Positions 46,536 to 55,379 of a stretch of 64,000 nt of DNA are shown here, piece after piece. The notes beneath the pieces are model-generated. The model was not told where the DNA came from, made no database searches, and worked only from the letters and a program-made list of their open reading frames with translations. This stretch comes from Sva-07 sp963707515. GTDB taxonomy: Bacteria; Actinomycetota; Acidimicrobiia; Acidimicrobiales; Ilumatobacteraceae. The stretch lies in the NCBI GenBank assembly GCA_963707515.1, contig CAVPQI010000003.1:310001-374000 (forward strand). Direction: 5' to 3'. The position numbers and the translations under genes were made by a program. How positions within the stretch are numbered: position 1 is the stretch's first letter; every line of letters starts with the position of its first letter.

Positions 46536-47303
46536 ATGAACGTGATCGTCTGCGTGAAACAGATCCCCGACCCGGCACTGCCGGGCGAGTTGGATCCCTC
46601 GACCAACACGCTGAAGCGTGACGGCAAGCTGATCCTCGATGAGTCCGACAGCTACGGCGTCGAGATGGCGCTGCAGCTGGTCACGGCGGCCGGGGGTGGC
46701 GAGGTGAGCCTCGTGTCGATGGCGCCGAACGACGAGACCTCGGGCCTGCGCACGGCGTTGGCGATGGGTGCTGCGAAGGCGGTCCTGGTGAGCGATGCAT
46801 CGCTGGCCGGCGCCGACGCGCTGACCACGGCCAAGGTGTTGGCCGCGGCGACGAAGAAGCTCGGCGACGTCGATCTGATCATCGCCGGCACCGAGTCGTC
46901 CGACGGCTACACGGGCACCGTGCCCGAGCAGATGGCCGAAGTGCTCGGTCTCCCGTCGATCACGTTCGCCAAGACGGTGACCGTCGCCGACGGCACGCTG
47001 AAGGTCGACCGCCAGACCGAAGCCGGCTACGACGAGGTCACGTGCTCGCTGCCGGCCGTCGTGTCGGTGACCGCCGGCGTCGTCGAGCCGCGCTACCCGA
47101 GCTTCAAGGGGATCATGGCCGCCAAGTCGAAGCCCGTCGAGACGGTGACCGCCGCCGACCTCGGCGTCGAGTCGGTGTCGTGGGCACAGCAGATCGTGTC
47201 CGTCGAGGACGCGCCCGCCCGCGAGGCCGGCGAGGTCATCGAGGACGACGGTGAATCGTTCACCAAGATCGTCCAGTTCCTCGACAACCTGAAAGTGATC
47301 TGA
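46536..47303 (+). CDS. etfB: Electron transfer flavoprotein beta subunit
   Basis: Small subunit of ETF, 255 residues, which takes electrons from acyl-CoA dehydrogenases. ATG at 46536 with GGGAGG five bases upstream. Typical segments: NVIVCVKQIPDPALPGEL, ALAMGAAKAVLVSD, IIAGTESSDGYTGTVPEQ (AMP/FAD site) and CSLPAVVSVTAGVVEPRYPS. A TTGACCCG half-site like the dehydrogenase operator lies at 46508. etfA follows after 11 bases. Confidence 0.95.
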   Translation: MNVIVCVKQIPDPALPGELDPSTNTLKRDGKLILDESDSYGVEMALQLVTAAGGGEVSLVSMAPNDETSGLRTALAMGAAKAVLVSDASLAGADALTTAKVLAAATKKLGDVDLIIAGTESSDGYTGTVPEQMAEVLGLPSITFAKTVTVADGTLKVDRQTEAGYDEVTCSLPAVVSVTAGVVEPRYPSFKGIMAAKSKPVETVTAADLGVESVSWAQQIVSVEDAPAREAGEVIEDDGESFTKIVQFLDNLKVI

Positions 47304-47314
47304 GGAGACACGAC

Positions 47315-48283
47315 ATGGCTATCGACAACATCTGGGTGTTCGCCCAAGCAATCGACGGCGTGCCGACCACCGGCACGCTGGAACTGCTCACCAAGGCGCG
47401 CAGCCTCGGTGGCAACGTCTCGGCGTTCATCGCCGGTGACGGCGCCGCTGTCGCCGCAGCGCTCGGTGACCATGGCGCCGCCAAGGTCTATGCCACCGGC
47501 GATCTCGCCGGCGCGCTGCCCGGCGTCGCTGTCTCCGCGGCGATGCAGGCCGTGATCGACGGTGGCGATGCTCCCGACCTGATCATGTTCCCGCAGAGCT
47601 ACGAGGGCCGCGACGTGATGGCCCGCCTGTCGGTCAAGCTCGACCGCACCGTGCTCACCAACAACACGGCGATCACGGTCGACGGTGACTCGGTGACCGT
47701 GCAGACGCCGATCTTCGGTGGCACCAAGCTGGTCAACTCGACGTTCAGCGGCGAGCGCCCGTTCATCGCCGCCTTCCGCCCGAAGAGCTTCGTCGCCGAA
47801 GGTGGCGCCGGCGCTGCGGGCGAGGTCGTGTCGGCTCCTGTTCCCGACCTCGGCTCGACCGGCGGTGCGACCGTCACGGCCGTGCACGTCGAGGAGACGT
47901 CGGGTCCCAAGCTCGACGAGGCCGCCGTGGTCGTCGCCGGCGGCCGCGGCCTCGGCGAGGCCGACAAGTTCCAGATGATCGAAGACCTCGCCAAGGCGCT
48001 CAAGGGCGCCCCGGGTGCGTCTCGTGCGATCGTCGACGCCGGCTGGGTGCCGTACAGCTACCAGGTCGGTCAGACCGGCAAGGTCGTCAAGCCCACCGTG
48101 TACATCGCCGCCGGCATCTCCGGTGCGACCCAGCACATGGTCGGCATGAAGGGCGCCAAGAACATCATCGCCATCAACAAGGACAAGGAAGCCCCGATCT
48201 TCGGCATCGCCGACCTCGGCATCGTCGGCGACGTCCACAAGGTGCTCCCGCAGCTCCTCGACGCGCTGAACGCCCGCTCCTGA
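47315..48283 (+). CDS. etfA: Electron transfer flavoprotein alpha subunit
   Basis: Large ETF subunit, 322 residues, carrying FAD. The ATG at 47315 follows an AGGAGA site. The FAD domain is clear: VVVAGGRGLGEADKFQMIED, ASRAIVDAGWVPYSYQVGQTG, IAAGISGATQHMVGMKGA and NIIAINKDKEAPIFGIADLG. Together with EtfB it forms the heterodimer passing electrons to the quinone pool. A strong intrinsic terminator follows at 48321. Confidence 0.96.
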   Translation: MAIDNIWVFAQAIDGVPTTGTLELLTKARSLGGNVSAFIAGDGAAVAAALGDHGAAKVYATGDLAGALPGVAVSAAMQAVIDGGDAPDLIMFPQSYEGRDVMARLSVKLDRTVLTNNTAITVDGDSVTVQTPIFGGTKLVNSTFSGERPFIAAFRPKSFVAEGGAGAAGEVVSAPVPDLGSTGGATVTAVHVEETSGPKLDEAAVVVAGGRGLGEADKFQMIEDLAKALKGAPGASRAIVDAGWVPYSYQVGQTGKVVKPTVYIAAGISGATQHMVGMKGAKNIIAINKDKEAPIFGIADLGIVGDVHKVLPQLLDALNARS

Positions 48284-48320
48284 ATCCCGGCGCGACCGGG
48301 TCGCGCTGCTCGCACACATG

Positions 48321-48361
48321 GTGAGATCCGTGCCCCGCCGGCACGGATCTCACCATTTTTC
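48321..48361 (+). terminator. Intrinsic terminator of etfBA
   Basis: GTGAGATCCGTGCC and GGCACGGATCTCAC form a perfect 14-base stem around CCGCC, followed by CATTTTT. It lies 38 bases after the etfA stop. It also sits just beyond the convergent gene end at 48373 and could work for both strands less well. Confidence 0.93.
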
Positions 48362-48372
48362 GCCTGGATGCG

Positions 48373-49398
48373 TCAGACGGCGTCGCGGGCGAGGAACGCC
48401 CAGGCGGTCGACTCGTTGGGGTCCTCGACGGCGAGCTGCAAGGTCCAACCCGACAGCGGCTCGTGGGCGTCCCAGCGGTACCAGCGCAGCTCGCTCGCCA
48501 GCTCGCCGAGCTGATCGGGCGGGACCGGCCAGTCGTCGAGTAGATCACCGAGGGCGGCGAGCGTCCACCATGCACCGAAGCGACCCGACGCCGCGCCACG
48601 GCGCCGCCCGTGGGCGCCACCGCTGGCGCCTGCCCAGCCGAGCCACGCCAGCGCCGACGCCGGGTCGAGCTCGACCACCCGCGCCCGCCGCACCCCGATC
48701 GCACCGAGCGCGCCGGTGACGTCGCCGTCGACGCAGACCACGTCGAGCTGGCCGTTCGATCCGGTGAGCCACGGGTCGACGAGCTGACGGACGGCCACCT
48801 CGACGTCGTCGTCGAGCATCTCGGCGTGGTTCGGCGTGACGTCGACCCAGTCGTCGGGCAGGTCCGGCATCGGGAACTCGGCCCCGGCGTCGCGGTACGT
48901 GGCGACGGGGTACGCCGGTTCCCACGCCTGCAGCGACCCCGGGAGATCGAGCACCTGCGCGAGCTCCGTGTGATCGATCACGTCGCCACGGATGACCCGC
49001 TCGTGGGCGACGAACGCCGACCTCGGCCCGACGTCGAACACGCCCCGCAGCTCCTCCCACGAATGGTCCTGGGCAGCCACCTCGGTCAACGGACCGATCG
49101 TGAAGCGCCCCGACAACCCGTCGGTCTCGTCGAGCACGGCGGCGACGAACCGCGGATCGGCACGCAGCGCCAACCGGTACTCCGCCAGGGTCGCCGCCGG
49201 CCACAGCTGGCGGCCGGTCTCGACGGCGTAGCGCGCTCGATCACGCACGCGCAGCAGTCCGGCCCAGTCGCGCTGGGCGGTGCGGTCGTCGATCATCCGC
49301 ACCAGCGCGTCGAGGTCGCCGCGATGGATCAGCAGATCGAGGTCGTCGTCGACCGCACCAGGCGAGGCGTCGTCGAGGTCGGGACCGTCGTCGCTCAT
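48373..49398 (-). CDS. Conserved hypothetical protein
   Basis: A 341-residue acidic cytosolic protein without a recognisable motif. It starts MSDDGPDLDDASPGAVDDD; the middle (RTAQRDWAGLLRVRDRARYA) is helical, and the last third is rich in Trp and Ala (WLGWAGASGGAHG, RFGAWWTLAALGDLLDDWP). ATG at 49398 overlaps the stop of the SCO1664-family gene (ATGA). In many actinobacteria the SCO1664 gene is followed by mshC; this gene takes that place, which is a clue but not evidence of a thiol function. Confidence 0.75.
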   Translation of the reverse strand: MSDDGPDLDDASPGAVDDDLDLLIHRGDLDALVRMIDDRTAQRDWAGLLRVRDRARYAVETGRQLWPAATLAEYRLALRADPRFVAAVLDETDGLSGRFTIGPLTEVAAQDHSWEELRGVFDVGPRSAFVAHERVIRGDVIDHTELAQVLDLPGSLQAWEPAYPVATYRDAGAEFPMPDLPDDWVDVTPNHAEMLDDDVEVAVRQLVDPWLTGSNGQLDVVCVDGDVTGALGAIGVRRARVVELDPASALAWLGWAGASGGAHGRRRGAASGRFGAWWTLAALGDLLDDWPVPPDQLGELASELRWYRWDAHEPLSGWTLQLAVEDPNESTAWAFLARDAV

Positions 49399-50219
49399 AC
49401 GAGCGGCCACGGATAGCGACGGCCGGTCGGGTCCGTCGGGAAGCGACGCGACTCGAGGCAGCGACGCGCCCGGCGCTGGACGGCCTCGACCTCGTCGTCG
49501 CTCAAGAGGGCGGCAACGTCGAGCGGCACGGCGTCGCGCAGCGGCTCGAGCCGGGCCAGCAACCCCTCGGGGATCCGCTCGCCACCGAACTCCCAGATCA
49601 CCGTGCGCAACTTGTCCTCGGCGGCGAAGCACAGCCCGTTGTCGATGCCCCAGATCGACGCCGGCTCGCCGTCGCGGGCGGGGATCAACAGCACATGGCC
49701 GCTCTTGCGGTCGGTGTTGTTGGCGATCACGTCGAGCAACGCCATGCGGCGCAGGGCGTCGTGCAGTTCCGGATGCGTCTCGTGGATCGTGAAGTAGTGC
49801 TGGCTGTGATCGGCGTCGACGAACCACTGCACGGACCCTTCACCGAACGGCCCGTCGCGCAGCACCGTCGGGGGGATGACCCCGAACCCGAGCGACTCGC
49901 TCATCAGGTACGTCGCCACCTCGCGCCGGTGGAGGCCCGGCTCGAAGTCCCACAGCGGACGCTCGCCGCGGACCGGCTTGTAGATCGCCGGATGCGATCT
50001 GCCCTCGTCGATGACGTGGACGAGGAAGGTGGCGTTGCTGCTGTAGGGCATCCGTCCCTCGACCTCGATCTCGCCGCGCAACAGGTGGCGCACCGGGTCG
50101 TCGACGTCGTCGATCCGCAGCACCACGCCGACCTCGTCGCCGTCACTGTCGTCCTCGCCGTCGTCCTGGTACTCGCCGTCGTACTCGCCGTCGTCGTCGT
50201 GGTCCTGGGGCGCACTCAT
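49395..50219 (-). CDS. SCO1664 family protein (PI3/4-kinase-like fold)
   Basis: A 274-residue protein of a conserved actinobacterial family. The N terminus is a run of Asp, Glu and Gly; the body carries AIYKPVRGERPLWDFEPG (nucleotide-loop-like Lys), LLDVIANNTDRKSGHVLL (kinase-like N..D) and IWGIDNGLCFAAEDKLRT (metal-binding D), the layout of PI3/4K-like kinases. The substrate is unknown. It lies 28 bases after DUF3090 in the same operon and overlaps the next gene. Confidence 0.88.
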   Translation of the reverse strand: MSAPQDHDDDGEYDGEYQDDGEDDSDGDEVGVVLRIDDVDDPVRHLLRGEIEVEGRMPYSSNATFLVHVIDEGRSHPAIYKPVRGERPLWDFEPGLHRREVATYLMSESLGFGVIPPTVLRDGPFGEGSVQWFVDADHSQHYFTIHETHPELHDALRRMALLDVIANNTDRKSGHVLLIPARDGEPASIWGIDNGLCFAAEDKLRTVIWEFGGERIPEGLLARLEPLRDAVPLDVAALLSDDEVEAVQRRARRCLESRRFPTDPTGRRYPWPLV

Positions 50220-50247
50220 CGGGCGTCGGTCATCCGTCGACGGGACG

Positions 50248-50754
50248 TCAGTTCATCCGCGGGCAATCGTGCCCGTCGGGATCGATCGGCAGCCCGCACC
50301 ACTGGCAGGGCGGCCGACCGGCCTCGACGACCGAGTCGGCATGGTCGCAGAACGCCGCCGCCTGGCCGCGGCTGAGGTAGAGGCGCACGTGACCACGGTC
50401 GTCGTCCTCGATCGGCTCGCCCTCCTCGTCGACGTCGCCGACCTCTTCGAGCTGGATCAGCACGCGGTCGGAAGCGCGGTCGTACCCGAGGCCGATCGGG
50501 CCGACGATGAACGCCGCATCCAACGGGTCGCGCAACTCGAACGCCGCGGCGACCGGCCGGTCCTCGGCCGGCGGGAGGTCGGCGAGGACCCGCCGCAGGT
50601 ACTGCACGATCGCCGCGGTCTGCTGCTTCTCGCACTTCACGGTGACGCGTTGGCCGTCGCCGCGGGCCTGGAGCAGGAACGTCCGGTCGCCGGGGCGTCC
50701 CACCGTGCCGACGGTGAACGCGGCGACCTCGTCGAACTCGTAGAACACGCTCAT
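50248..50754 (-). CDS. DUF3090 family protein with C-terminal zinc knuckle
   Basis: A 168-residue conserved actinobacterial protein. ATG at 50754 (MSVFYEFDEVAAFTVGTVG) overlaps the phosphatase stop (ATGA). The body contains LLQARGDGQRVTVKCEKQQ and FIVGPIGLGYDRASDRVLI; the C terminus CQWCGLPIDPDGHDC looks like a zinc site with three Cys and one His. The function is unknown, but the three-gene set phosphatase-DUF3090-SCO1664 is conserved and the proteins probably act together. Confidence 0.92.
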   Translation of the reverse strand: MSVFYEFDEVAAFTVGTVGRPGDRTFLLQARGDGQRVTVKCEKQQTAAIVQYLRRVLADLPPAEDRPVAAAFELRDPLDAAFIVGPIGLGYDRASDRVLIQLEEVGDVDEEGEPIEDDDRGHVRLYLSRGQAAAFCDHADSVVEAGRPPCQWCGLPIDPDGHDCPRMN

Positions 50755-51401
50755 GAGGGCTGGAGTTCGGCCAGCGGGCGTCCCGTCGAGTTGACGGCGA
50801 GGACGGTCGGGCCGCCCGGGCCGTAGGCGATCACGGAGACGGACGCCGGGCTGACGACGATCCGTTGGAACAGGTCGATGTGCGTGCCGAGGGCGTGGGC
50901 GACGGCGGCCTTGATCGTGTCGGCATGCGACACGCAGACGATGGTGCCGCCGACGTGGGCAGCGCGCAGCCGATCGATCGCGGAGACCATCCGCGTCTGC
51001 ATCTCGGTGAAGCTCTCGCCGCCGGGGAAGCGGAACGTCGATGGCGCCCGCTGCACGGTCGCCCATTCGGGGAGCTTCATCAGCGACGCCAGCTGGGCAC
51101 CGGTCCACTCACCGAAGTCGCACTCGTTGAGACCCCGGTCGACGACGGTCTTCAGGCCGCGCGCCCGGGAGATCGGGGCGGCAGTCTCGCGGGCACGCTC
51201 GAGCGGTGAGCTGTAGACGGCGTCGACACGAGCCAGCTCACCGATCCGCTCGGCAGCGATGTCGGCCTGTCGGCGCCCCTCGTCGGCGAGCGAGAGTCCC
51301 TTGGCGCGGCCGGGAAGCACCTTGCCGGTGGTCGGCGTCTGACCGTGGCGCACGAGCAGCACGGTGGTGATCGGTGGGGGAGTCCGCTTCTTCGTGGCCA
51401 T
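50751..51401 (-). CDS. Histidine phosphatase family protein (MSMEG_4193-like)
   Basis: Phosphoglycerate-mutase-like phosphatase of 216 residues. The catalytic motif is VLLVRHGQTPTTGKVLPGR; EWTGAQLASL and VCVSHADTIKAAVAHALG provide the other catalytic residues. It is the first gene of the phosphatase-DUF3090-SCO1664 unit and is divergent, by only 26 bases, from the uracil-DNA glycosylase gene, so the two must share promoter sequence. Confidence 0.92.
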   Translation of the reverse strand: MATKKRTPPPITTVLLVRHGQTPTTGKVLPGRAKGLSLADEGRRQADIAAERIGELARVDAVYSSPLERARETAAPISRARGLKTVVDRGLNECDFGEWTGAQLASLMKLPEWATVQRAPSTFRFPGGESFTEMQTRMVSAIDRLRAAHVGGTIVCVSHADTIKAAVAHALGTHIDLFQRIVVSPASVSVIAYGPGGPTVLAVNSTGRPLAELQPS

Positions 51402-51427
51402 CCGGCTTCCAACCTACTGTCGGTGGG

Positions 51428-52094
51428 ATGGGTCCCCTCGTCGAGCTGGCCGCTGACGTGATCGGTTGCCGAGCGTGCCCGCGCCTGGTGCAGTGGCGTG
51501 AGCAGGTCGCGGCGGAGAAGCGGGCGGCGTTCCGCGACGAGGCGTACTGGGGTCGTCCGGTGCCGGGCTTCGGCGACCCGGAGGCGCGCATCGTCGTACT
51601 CGGGTTGGCGCCGGCGGCGCACGGTGCCAACCGCACCGGACGGGTGTTCACCGGCGATCGCAGTGGCGACTTCCTGTTCCGCTCGATGTACCGCGCCGGG
51701 CTTGCCAACCAGCCGACGTCGACGTCACGCGACGACGGCCTGGCGTTGCGCGATGCGTGGGTCACGGCGGCGGTGCAAGTGCGCGCCGCCCGCCAACAAG
51801 CCCACGCCTGACGAGCGCGACAACTGTGCCCCGTTCCTGACCCGCGAGTTCGAGCTGCTCGGCGCTGTTCGGGTGGTCGTGTGCCTCGGCCAGTTCGGCT
51901 ACGACGCCGCGTGCCGCCACTTCGGCGTGCGTCCCCGCCCACGCTTCGGCCACGGCGTCGAGGTGCCGCTGGCCGACGGACCGACGCTGTTGTGCTCGTT
52001 CCACCCCAGCCAGCAGAACACGTTCACCGGTCGGCTGACCGAACCGATGCTCGATGCCGTGTTCGCCCGCGCCGTCACCCTCGCCGCCGTCTGA
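51428..52094 (+). CDS. Uracil-DNA glycosylase, family 5 (UdgB), frameshifted
   Basis: Fe-S uracil-DNA glycosylase of about 222 residues. ATG at 51428. CRACPRLVQWRE holds two of the Fe-S Cys residues; the catalytic motif GLAPAAHGANRTGRVFTGD and the C-terminal SFHPSQQNTFTGRLT are those of family 5, which removes uracil, hypoxanthine and xanthine. The frame slips by one base near 51777: ALRDAWVTAAV leads into CAPPANKPTPDERDNC, which carries another Cys ligand. Confidence 0.9.
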
Positions 52095-52109
52095 CGCCCC
52101 GACCACCTG

Positions 52110-52239
52110 GGCCGGGCGGGTGGTGGGGTGCGGGCCGGGCGGGTGGTGGGTGCGGGCCGGGCGGGCGGTGGTGGGTGCGGGCCGGGCGGGCGGTGGTGGG
52201 GTGCGGGCCGGGCGGGCGGTGGTGGGGTGCGGGCCGGGC
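52110..52239 (+). repeat. G-rich minisatellite (about 25-bp unit, five copies)
   Basis: The unit is a G-rich core GGGCCGGGCGGG followed by T/G-rich bases (TGGTGGGGTGC), repeated with small length changes. It fills the 165-base gap between UDG and the next lipoprotein gene. Runs of three to four G on one strand could form G-quadruplexes. It lies directly upstream of a TAGCCT box (52245) that could drive a leaderless transcript starting at the GTG 52260. Confidence 0.9.
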
Positions 52240-52259
52240 ACCGTTAGCCTGGGAGCGCT

Positions 52260-52556
52260 GTGATCACCTCCCGCCGTCCCGTTGTCGCCCTTGCCGTCGC
52301 CGCGATTTCGCTCGTCGGGCTCACGGCGTGCAGCTCCGACCCGAGTGCCCAGCGTGTCGCCGAAGACCTCGTCAAGACGATCGCCGCCGACGAACCGGAG
52401 GTCCGCGACTGCATGCTCGACGTGATCGACGGCTATGAGCAGAGCGAGCTCGAAGCGATCGGCGAGGATGCGATCGACGGCGACGCCGCGGCGCAAGAAG
52501 CGGCCCAAGCGGCGCTCGACAAGTTCGAAGCCGATCTCGCCGCCTGCCGCGAGTGA
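52260..52556 (+). CDS. Small lipoprotein
   Basis: A 98-residue lipoprotein: signal RRPVVALAVAAISLVGL, lipobox LTACSSD, then an acidic helical domain (EDLVKTIAADEPEVRDC; AAQEAAQAALDKFEADLAAC). Two later Cys residues may form a disulfide. GTG at 52260, possibly leaderless. The family is not recognised. Confidence 0.75.
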   Translation: MITSRRPVVALAVAAISLVGLTACSSDPSAQRVAEDLVKTIAADEPEVRDCMLDVIDGYEQSELEAIGEDAIDGDAAAQEAAQAALDKFEADLAACRE

Positions 52557-52686
52557 GCATCACCGCCGCCCGGCGGGACCATCGGCCCTGACGCCCCACC
52601 GGAGGATCGACGTACAGTCGAGTTGTCCGGCCACGCCGTGAGCGGCAGCGCCATCGGCGAGCGCCGGCTCTGAGCGGAGGTACGTG

Positions 52687-53727
52687 ATGAAAGCACTGCA
52701 GCTGGTCGGCTGGAAGAGCCCGCCGGAGTTCCGCGACGTCGACGACCCGGTCCCCGGGCCGGGGGAGGTCGTCATCCGCGTCGCCGGCGCCGGGATCTGC
52801 CACTCCGACCTCCACCTCCTCGACGAGTTCGAGGACGGGATGATGCCGTACGACCCGCCGTTCACGCTCGGTCACGAGAACGCCGGCTGGGTCGACGCAC
52901 TCGGCGACGGCGTCACCGGCCTCGACGTCGGCACGCCGGTCGCGGTCTACGGATCCTGGGGCTGCGGTTGGTGCCGCAACTGCCGTCAGGGGATGGAGAA
53001 CTATTGCGAGCGCAGCGCCCAGATCGGCGCCGGCGGCGGCGGGCTCGGACGCGACGGTGGACTGGCGCCGAAGATGCTCGTGCCGAACGCCCGCCTGCTC
53101 GTGCCGCTCGGCGATGCCGATCCCGTCACGGCTGCGCCGCTCACCGACGCCGCGCTCACGCCGTACCACGCCATCAAGCGGTCGTTGCACCTGTTGACGC
53201 CGGGGAGCACGGCGGTCGTCATCGGCGTCGGCGGGCTCGGGCACATGGCGGTGCAGATCCTCCGCGCCCTGACGTCGTCGACGATCATCGCCGTCGATCA
53301 GCGCCCGCAGGCCCTCGACCTCGCCCGTGAGGTCGGCGCCGACCACGCCGTGGCCGCCGACGACGACGCCGTGGCGACGATCCGCGAGCTGACCGGCGGG
53401 CTCGGCGCCGACGTCGTGGTCGACTGCGTCGGCGTCGACTCGACGTTGCGGCTCGGGGCGGCGGTCGGCAAGGTCCTCGGCCACCTGACGATCGTCGGCA
53501 TCGGCGGTGGTGCGCTGCCCGTCGGCTTCTTCACCGTGCCGAACGAGCTGTCGGTGGCGACGACCTACTGGGGGAGTGTGATCGAGCTGATGGAGGTGAT
53601 CGCCCTCGCCGAGCGCGGCGACATCAGCGCCCACGTGACGACGTTCCCTTTCGCCGAGGCAGCCGCGGTGTACGACCGCCTACGCGCCGGCGAGATCGCC
53701 GGTCGCGCCGTCGTCATCCCCGACTGA
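52687..53727 (+). CDS. Zinc-dependent NAD alcohol dehydrogenase
   Basis: Medium-chain dehydrogenase of 346 residues, close in sequence style to the Rhodococcus ADH-A enzyme that reduces bulky ketones. ATG at 52687 with GGAGG seven bases upstream. Catalytic zinc ligands are in GICHSDLH and LGHENAG; the structural zinc site is GCGWCRNCRQGMENYC; the NAD motif is VIGVGGLGHMAV. The physiological alcohol is unknown. Adjacent genes do not fix a pathway. Confidence 0.93.
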   Translation: MKALQLVGWKSPPEFRDVDDPVPGPGEVVIRVAGAGICHSDLHLLDEFEDGMMPYDPPFTLGHENAGWVDALGDGVTGLDVGTPVAVYGSWGCGWCRNCRQGMENYCERSAQIGAGGGGLGRDGGLAPKMLVPNARLLVPLGDADPVTAAPLTDAALTPYHAIKRSLHLLTPGSTAVVIGVGGLGHMAVQILRALTSSTIIAVDQRPQALDLAREVGADHAVAADDDAVATIRELTGGLGADVVVDCVGVDSTLRLGAAVGKVLGHLTIVGIGGGALPVGFFTVPNELSVATTYWGSVIELMEVIALAERGDISAHVTTFPFAEAAAVYDRLRAGEIAGRAVVIPD

Positions 53728-53766
53728 CCCGCCGGGACACGATGTCGGCGGGCGGCCCTCCGCCCG

Positions 53767-55075
53767 TCAGTCGGCGGGTGCCGCGGCGGCGTCGCTCGCC
53801 GGCGTTGCCGTTTCTGCCGGCGTTGCCGTTGCCGTTGCTGCCGGCGGCGTTGCCGTTTCTGTCGGCTGCACGTCGGCAGGTGGGGCGGCGGGCTTCTTTT
53901 TCGGCGGCGGGACGCCGACGGCAGGTGCCCGGTCGGCCTCTTCTGGCCAGCGGCGGCGGCTGACGATCGACAGCAGTCGCAGCAGGCGCATCGCCGTCTC
54001 GTCGGTCTGGGCGGGCTTGGCGATGATCGAACCGTCGGCGATCATCCGCTCGATCACGGCCTCGCCGAGCTCCGTGCGCACGATCGTCAGCGTCCAGTCG
54101 TTGTCCTCGCCGATGCCACCGGTCGACACGTCGGCATGCTCGGCAGCGAAGTCCGGGCAGTGCTTGCAGCCGTTCGCGCGTCCAGCCGTGGCACTCCTTG
54201 AGGTCGACCTCGTGATACGAGCCGTCCTTCATCCAGATCTGGAAGACGCCCTTGATGTTCATCTTCACCATGTCCTGCTTCTTGAGGCCGTACTTGGCCT
54301 CGAACAGCTCGGTGAAGATGGCGTCGTCGAAGGTCTTCGAGCACAGCAGGCCGATGTTGAACAGGAACGGCTTGGAGACCTTGCCGGCCTTGCGATCCCA
54401 CATCGTCGGCGGCGACGACGTCTGGCATCCCATGCCGACGAGGGCCAGGCGCTCGTAGCCCTTCTCCTTCGCCTCGGGCAACGCCAGTGGGTTGGCGCAG
54501 TAGGTGTAGCGGCTGCCGGCGGTGGCGAGGATCTCCTCCTTGGTGGCCACCACGGCGGGCTTGGCCTTCCACGCGTCGTCGTCCTCGACGCCCGACACGA
54601 GGGCGGCATCGATGTAGTCGTGCTCGCGCAGCCAGATCAACATCGCCGACACGAGGCCGCCGTCCTGGCCCATCTTGTGGACCATCTCGTCGCTCGCCCG
54701 GGTGAGATACAGCTGGCGCCACACGCCGGCCATCTCGTCGGGTTCGCGCACCCGACCGAAGAGGTGCATGTCGGCGCTCGGCTCCCACGCCCGGAACCGT
54801 GGGCACGCACGGGTGCAGGTGGTGCAGCCACCGCCCTCGCCGAACCCGTGGATGCAGTTGTCCGGACCGAGCTCGTCTTCGAGGTGGAACGGGATGTACT
54901 TGCCCTCTTCGTGCTCGTAGCCGATGACGTCGTGGGGACAGGTGACCACACAGCCGGCGCAGCCCGTGCACAGCCCGGTCGTGATGACCTCGGCGTAGAG
55001 CTCCTTCCACTGGGCGGTCCAACGACCGGCCTGGGCGGGCGTCTCGGGAAGGGCGTCCGAATCGATCACCGTCAT
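53767..55075 (-). CDS. Coenzyme F420 hydrogenase/dehydrogenase beta subunit (FrhB) family protein, frameshifted
   Basis: Iron-sulfur flavoprotein of the FrhB/FdhB type, about 435 residues. ATG at 55075 (MTVIDSDALPETPAQ). Ferredoxin-like Cys motifs: GLCTGCAGCVVTCPHDVIG and GCTTCTRACPRF; further Cys in LVGMGCQTSSPP and NIGLLCSKTF. The frame slips by one base near 54177, at KECHGWTR, and resumes NGCKHCPDFAAEHADVSTGG, another conserved Cys pair. The last 60 residues are a Thr/Ala/Pro tail encoded by short GC-rich repeats. Such proteins transfer electrons between F420, flavin and ferredoxin; the partner here is unknown. Confidence 0.85.
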
Positions 55076-55108
55076 GCGGCCGACACTACGCGAGACCGTC
55101 GCCGGCGC

Positions 55109-55267
55109 GGGAAGCGCCGGCGACGAGGCGGAGTCGGGCCGACCAGCCGTGGCCGACCCCCGGGTCGCCGTGAGGCCCGACCAACAACCGGGAAGCGCCG
55201 GACGAGGCGGAGTCGGGCCGACCAGCCGTGGCCAACGCCCGGGTCGCCGTGAGGCCCGACCAACAAA
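55109..55267. repeat. Tandem duplication of an 80-bp palindromic unit
   Basis: Units start GGGAAGCGCCGG at 55109 and 55190 (period 81). Each contains GTCGGGCC and, about 40 bases on, GGCCCGAC, so each can form a hairpin. It lies just upstream of the FrhB-like gene start and after the glnK terminator. Part of a 304-base gap with no gene. Confidence 0.88.
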
Positions 55268-55273
55268 TACGAA

Positions 55274-55322
55274 GGTCCCCGAGCCTGGCCCCTCTGAGGA
55301 CGCAAAGGGAGGCTCGGGGACC
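55274..55322 (-). terminator. Terminator of amt-glnK
   Basis: GGTCCCCGAGCCT and AGGCTCGGGGACC form a perfect 13-base stem around a 23-base loop. On the minus strand it lies 57 bases after the glnK stop and is followed by TTCGTATTTGTT, a T-rich exit. Confidence 0.8.
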
Positions 55323-55379
55323 AACGGTGGGAGCGCAGTGATGCGCCCCGATCGGTGGGGTCGGTGACGACTGCGACGC

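Noticed and set aside
9145..54177. Programmed ribosomal frameshifting
   Set aside because: No common slippery heptamer is seen at the sites, and the genes involved are not known to use it; sequence error explains all.
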